Part shown: in pieces, positions 23,555 to 25,441 of the stretch
Numbering within the stretch: the stretch's first letter is position 1
Layout of the letters: each line of letters begins with the position of its first letter
From: an uncultured Christensenella sp.
GTDB taxonomy: Bacteria; Bacillota; Clostridia; Christensenellales; UBA1242
Assembly (NCBI GenBank): GCA_948471335.1
Contig: CAOKRZ010000005.1
Coordinates: forward strand, 1-25,441
Direction: 5' to 3'
Length of the DNA stretch: 25,441 nt
Position numbers and translations under genes: made by a program
The notes under the pieces: model-generated
Seen by the model: the letters and a program-made list of their open reading frames with translations, nothing else
Told to the model about the DNA's origin: nothing
Databases searched by the model: none

Positions 23555-23827
23555 TTATTTAAGGTCTTTTTTTGTCACAACCGCTTCGATAAGCATGACA
23601 ACATCATCCTTTCGACAAGCAGCCTGCACCTTTTCAAATTCAGAAGGCCTGTTGAAATCAAGGTCATACTTTGTTGCTTGAACGAAATATGCCTTCAAAA
23701 ACTCTTTAGCATAAATAAAAGCTTCTTCCATGAAATAGCCGTCAGTGGCAAGCTCAATGTCTGGGAAAAGCACTTTAACCATGTCGTCTTCTTTAAAGAA
23801 AATTGCTGGATAGATGTATCTCTGCAT
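23555..23827 (-). CDS. HicB-like antitoxin-family protein (no HicA partner seen)
   Basis: 90 residues with the HicB_lk fold pattern. YIYPAIFFKEDDMVKVLFPDI (4-24) corresponds to the YPAIF...FPDLPG strands, then TDGYFMEEAFIYAKEFLKAY resembles the G-x-T-xx-EA helix, and later PSEFEKV and VVMLIEAVV. HicB proteins neutralise the HicA mRNA interferase and repress their operon. Here no HicA-sized gene is next to it and no DNA-binding domain is attached. It may be an orphan antitoxin or a stand-alone member of the family, which is common in Clostridia. AGGAG precedes the ATG. Confidence 0.75.
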   Translation of the reverse strand: MQRYIYPAIFFKEDDMVKVLFPDIELATDGYFMEEAFIYAKEFLKAYFVQATKYDLDFNRPSEFEKVQAACRKDDVVMLIEAVVTKKDLK

Positions 23828-23862
23828 TAAAATCTCCTAAACTTATCAAAAGTATTTTATCA

Positions 23863-23897
23863 CAAAAAACAGCGTTTTCAAAACGAAAACGCAGGTT
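23863..23897. terminator. Bidirectional terminator between the XRE gene and the HicB-like gene
   Basis: Stem GCGTTTTC-AAAAC-GAAAACGC (23872-23892) with an A-rich run to the left and T6 to the right. On the minus strand it ends the XRE transcript. A second weak inverted repeat, TAAGCA-N7-TGCTTA, lies nearer the XRE stop (about 23920-23938). Confidence 0.75.
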
Positions 23898-23950
23898 TTT
23901 TATTGTTTTTTCATTTTTATAAGCATTATAAGTGCTTAAAAAAGATAAAA

Positions 23951-24190
23951 TTACTCAATGATGTTATCTCTGTTGAACAAAGGTGAGGTAAAAAATTCTT
24001 TAAGACTCATTTCAAAACCTTCACATATCCGATAGAGCGTAATAAGTTTAACAGACCCGCTTCTTTTCTTTTTAATCGAAGTAAGAGTTGTTTGCGGAAC
24101 ACCACTCGCTTTAAATAAATCATATTTAGTCATACCTTTTTCTAAACAGAGTTGCTCTATTCTCAAAATGACAGCATCTTCAAGTTTCAT
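23951..24190 (-). CDS. XRE-family HTH regulator, copy 2
   Basis: 79-residue Cro/CI-type DNA-binding protein with no other domain. The helix-turn-helix spans about 20-42, with MTKYDLFKASGVPQTTLTSI as its core, and LITLYRICEGFEMSLKEFF forms the last helices. It is about two-thirds identical to the gene upstream (24275-24514), and both have 79 residues, so they arose by tandem duplication. AGGAG precedes the ATG. A palindrome, TGCTATGCTTAGCA, lies 57 bases upstream, between plausible -35 (TTAGTT) and -10 (TATATT) elements, which suggests autorepression. Confidence 0.9.
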   Translation of the reverse strand: MKLEDAVILRIEQLCLEKGMTKYDLFKASGVPQTTLTSIKKKRSGSVKLITLYRICEGFEMSLKEFFTSPLFNRDNIIE

Positions 24191-24246
24191 TACATTTTCT
24201 CCTACAATTAGTAGGAATAGTATAAATACGACAAAAACAAATATAC

Positions 24247-24260
24247 TGCTATGCTTAGCA
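24247..24260. promoter_or_regulatory. Palindromic operator, site 1
   Basis: TGCTATGCTTAGCA: arms TGCTA/TAGCA around four bases. It is upstream of XRE copy 2. On the minus strand it sits between TTAGTT and TATATT in an 18-base spacer. Flanks match site 2 (AAATGCTAAG then ATAGCAGTAT on the minus strand). Confidence 0.7.
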
Positions 24261-24274
24261 TTTAACTAAATTCA

Positions 24275-24514
24275 TCACTCAGATATTTCTTCTCTTGAAA
24301 ATAAGCCGCCATGAAAGAATTCTTCCAAGCTGATTTCGAAGCCCTCACATATCCAATACAGCGTTATTAACTTAATTGATTCCGATCTCTTTTTAATTAT
24401 AGAAGACAACGTAGTCTGCGGAACACCGCTCGCCATGGATAATTTATACTTTGACATCCTTTTTTGTTTTCTCAGTTGTTCAATTCTAGCAATTATAGCA
24501 TCTTGAAGCTTCAT
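24275..24514 (-). CDS. XRE-family HTH regulator, copy 1
   Basis: 79-residue Cro/CI-type repressor, sister of the gene at 23951-24190. The HTH core is MSKYKLSMASGVPQTTLSSI and the C-terminal helices are LITLYWICEGFEISLEEFF. The recognition segment ASGVPQTTL is identical in the two copies, while positions just before it differ, so they could bind the same operator with different affinity or form heterodimers. AGGAGG is five bases before the ATG. Site 2 of the shared palindrome lies about 50 bases upstream. It diverges from the SLOG gene. Confidence 0.9.
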   Translation of the reverse strand: MKLQDAIIARIEQLRKQKRMSKYKLSMASGVPQTTLSSIIKKRSESIKLITLYWICEGFEISLEEFFHGGLFSREEISE

Positions 24515-24563
24515 ACTTCCTCCTTTTTTAGTGGAAGTATATTATTTTAAAATTATAAAATAC

Positions 24564-24577
24564 TGCTATACTTAGCA
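24564..24577. promoter_or_regulatory. Palindromic operator, site 2
   Basis: TGCTATACTTAGCA in the divergent region between XRE copy 1 and the SLOG gene, 39 bases from site 3. Same position relative to XRE copy 1 as site 1 has to XRE copy 2. Confidence 0.7.
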
Positions 24578-24582
24578 TTTTC

Positions 24583-24611
24583 TTGATTTATTTCAAAATA
24601 TATGCTATACT
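24583..24611 (+). promoter_or_regulatory. Leaderless promoter of the SLOG gene
   Basis: TTGATT (24583-24588), 17-base spacer ending in TGC, TATACT (24606-24611), then six bases and the ATG at 24618. The predicted +1 is the A of ATG. The -10 lies inside operator site 3. Confidence 0.7.
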
Positions 24612-24616
24612 TAGCA
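24603..24616. promoter_or_regulatory. Palindromic operator, site 3
   Basis: TGCTATACTTAGCA, extending to seven-base arms TATGCTA/TAGCATA. It covers the -10 and ends one base before the ATG, a position where a bound repressor would block both transcription and initiation. Confidence 0.75.
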
Positions 24617-24617
24617 T

Positions 24618-25079
24618 ATGGTTATAAGTTTTTGTGGACATTCTGATTTTTATGAGAGTGATAATATTAAAATTAAATTGCTTAAAATATTAGAAAAAGA
24701 AGTAGGAGACTCTCCTGCAGATTTTTATTTGGGTGGCTATGGCGGATTTGATAATTACGCAAAAAACGTTTGCAAACAATTTCAAAAAACTCATTCCTTA
24801 TGCAAATTATATTTCATAACACCTTATCGCAGTCAGAAATATTTAAAAAATCGCCTATATCTTGAAGAATATTATGACGGCGTTATACTCCCCGACATAA
24901 GCGAAAGTTGCACAAAATTTGCTATACTTAAACGTAATGACTGGATGATTGAACAAGCCGATTTAATCATAGCATATGTTGAACATACTTGGGGAGGCGC
25001 GGCGAAATCGTTAGAAAAAGCGAATAAATTAAAGAAAAAAATTTACAATTTGGCAGAACAAAAAAATGCTTCTAAATAG
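24618..25079 (+). CDS. SLOG-superfamily (YpsA/DUF1273-like) protein
   Basis: 153-residue Rossmann-like protein of the SLOG superfamily, which binds nucleotides or nucleotide-derived signals; several members act in stress or phage defence. Visible motifs: FCGHSD (5-10), the glycine-rich GGYGGFDNYA (39-48), the late acidic helix NDWMIEQADLIIAY (107-120), and WGGA (125-128), where relatives often have a GGT motif. There is no Shine-Dalgarno; the ATG coincides with the predicted transcription start. It diverges from two XRE repressors that share its operator sequence, so it is probably under their control. It is a single-domain protein with no fused effector, and function beyond ligand binding is unknown. 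Confidence 0.8.
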   Translation: MVISFCGHSDFYESDNIKIKLLKILEKEVGDSPADFYLGGYGGFDNYAKNVCKQFQKTHSLCKLYFITPYRSQKYLKNRLYLEEYYDGVILPDISESCTKFAILKRNDWMIEQADLIIAYVEHTWGGAAKSLEKANKLKKKIYNLAEQKNASK

Positions 25080-25092
25080 AAGCATTTTTTAA
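25064..25092. terminator. Bidirectional terminator after the SLOG gene
   Basis: AAATGCTTCT-AAAT-AGAAGCATTT with T6 on the right and an A-run on the left. The SLOG stop codon lies in the hairpin. It also serves the convergent gene at 25096. Confidence 0.85.
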
Positions 25093-25095
25093 TTT

Positions 25096-25441
25096 TTATT
25101 CAACTATTGACTCAGCTATTTTGTTAAGTTCTGCAATTCTAGAATCAAGTTCTGATTGATCCTCATCAAGTTCTTTTTTCCTTTCATCCAACTTTGCTTG
25201 CTCAAATTTAGCACATGCTCTAACATACTTTTTCCCGTATATTTTAGCCAAACCTTTTTGCATAATTGCTGACTCTTCTGGCAAACATTTCGTTGAATTA
25301 TACGATGAATACACTTCAAAATCATTGTCTATAGTGAAATATTTACGGATGTCGTCTCCCATTACGCTTATACTTTTTGTAAGGTAATGTACATCTATTC
25401 TTTCCGACTGCAATCCACCAGATCTGAACACCTTTTTAATA
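25096..25441 (-). CDS. Unknown protein, partial (5' end beyond the right edge)
   Basis: The frame is open from 25440 to the stop at 25096 with no convincing start inside the window. A GTG at 25431 exists but lacks a ribosome binding site, so the gene probably begins beyond the edge. About 115 residues are visible. The first half (RSGGLQSERIDVHYLTKSIS and the following acidic stretch) is soluble and unrecognised. The C-terminal 45 residues are highly charged with heptad-like spacing (ARACAKFEQAKLDERKKELD style), likely a coiled coil. No function can be assigned. Confidence 0.6.
   Translation of the reverse strand, partial: IKKVFRSGGLQSERIDVHYLTKSISVMGDDIRKYFTIDNDFEVYSSYNSTKCLPEESAIMQKGLAKIYGKKYVRACAKFEQAKLDERKKELDEDQSELDSRIAELNKIAESIVE

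Noticed and set aside
23918..23939. TAAGCA-N7-TGCTTA as a fourth copy of the XRE operator
   Set aside because: Arms and spacing differ from TGCTA-N4-TAGCA; it fits better as a weak hairpin at the end of the XRE transcript.
1..25441. CRISPR array or insertion sequence
   Set aside because: No regularly spaced direct repeats, no transposase-like frame and no terminal inverted repeats were seen on either strand.

Overview
The window reads as a chromosomal segment of an AT-rich, low-GC anaerobic Firmicute, most likely an uncultured gut Clostridia-type lineage. This is inferred from strong AGGAGG ribosome binding sites, U-rich intrinsic terminators, rubrerythrin, QueH-type queuosine synthesis, an iron-dependent alcohol dehydrogenase, and the rpmG-secE-nusG-rplK-rplA order. 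TGA is used as a stop (for example in queH), so the code is standard. No CRISPR array, insertion sequence or rRNA was seen. No gene-free stretch exceeds about 300 bases; the longest (10148-10362) is AT-rich and holds a terminator and a promoter.

Left part (1-9442). An alcohol dehydrogenase/aldehyde dehydrogenase pair (minus; the ALDH runs off the left edge) diverges from an inositol-monophosphatase-family gene. Then come an 80-residue orphan, a lipoprotein and a GPH-type sugar:cation symporter (all minus), a possible CYTH-like protein, rubrerythrin (plus), HU, and a tightly overlapping operon of an unknown 153-residue protein, queH and signal peptidase I.

Middle (9478-20967). An ArsR-type regulator diverges from a 59-residue hydrophobic, Cys-containing peptide too short for usual ORF cut-offs. 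Two tandem but separately transcribed paralogues of the TrbC/VirB2-like conjugal pilin family follow, with no other conjugation genes in view. Next are tRNA-Ser(CGA), a nucleoside hydrolase, and one giant gene (about 2757 residues) for a secreted, C-terminally membrane-anchored surface protein with many Ig-like modules.

Right part (21084-25441). The ribosomal/secretion block rpmG-secE-nusG // rplK-rplA (minus) has two near-consensus promoters. Each overlaps a terminator-like hairpin, and the rplK leader holds a candidate L1-binding stem. Upstream are an orphan HicB-like gene and a small accessory cassette: two tandem XRE repressor paralogues and a SLOG-family gene. The cassette shares three copies of a palindrome, TGCTA-N4-TAGCA. 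A partial gene of unknown function closes the window.

The main cross-cutting observation is that three genes (the SLOG gene, the first gene of the queH-lepB operon, and the GPH symporter) have a -10 element exactly six bases before the start codon and no Shine-Dalgarno. This predicts leaderless mRNAs in a genome where nearly every other gene has a strong Shine-Dalgarno. All functional calls are from reading the sequence; none was checked by a database search.
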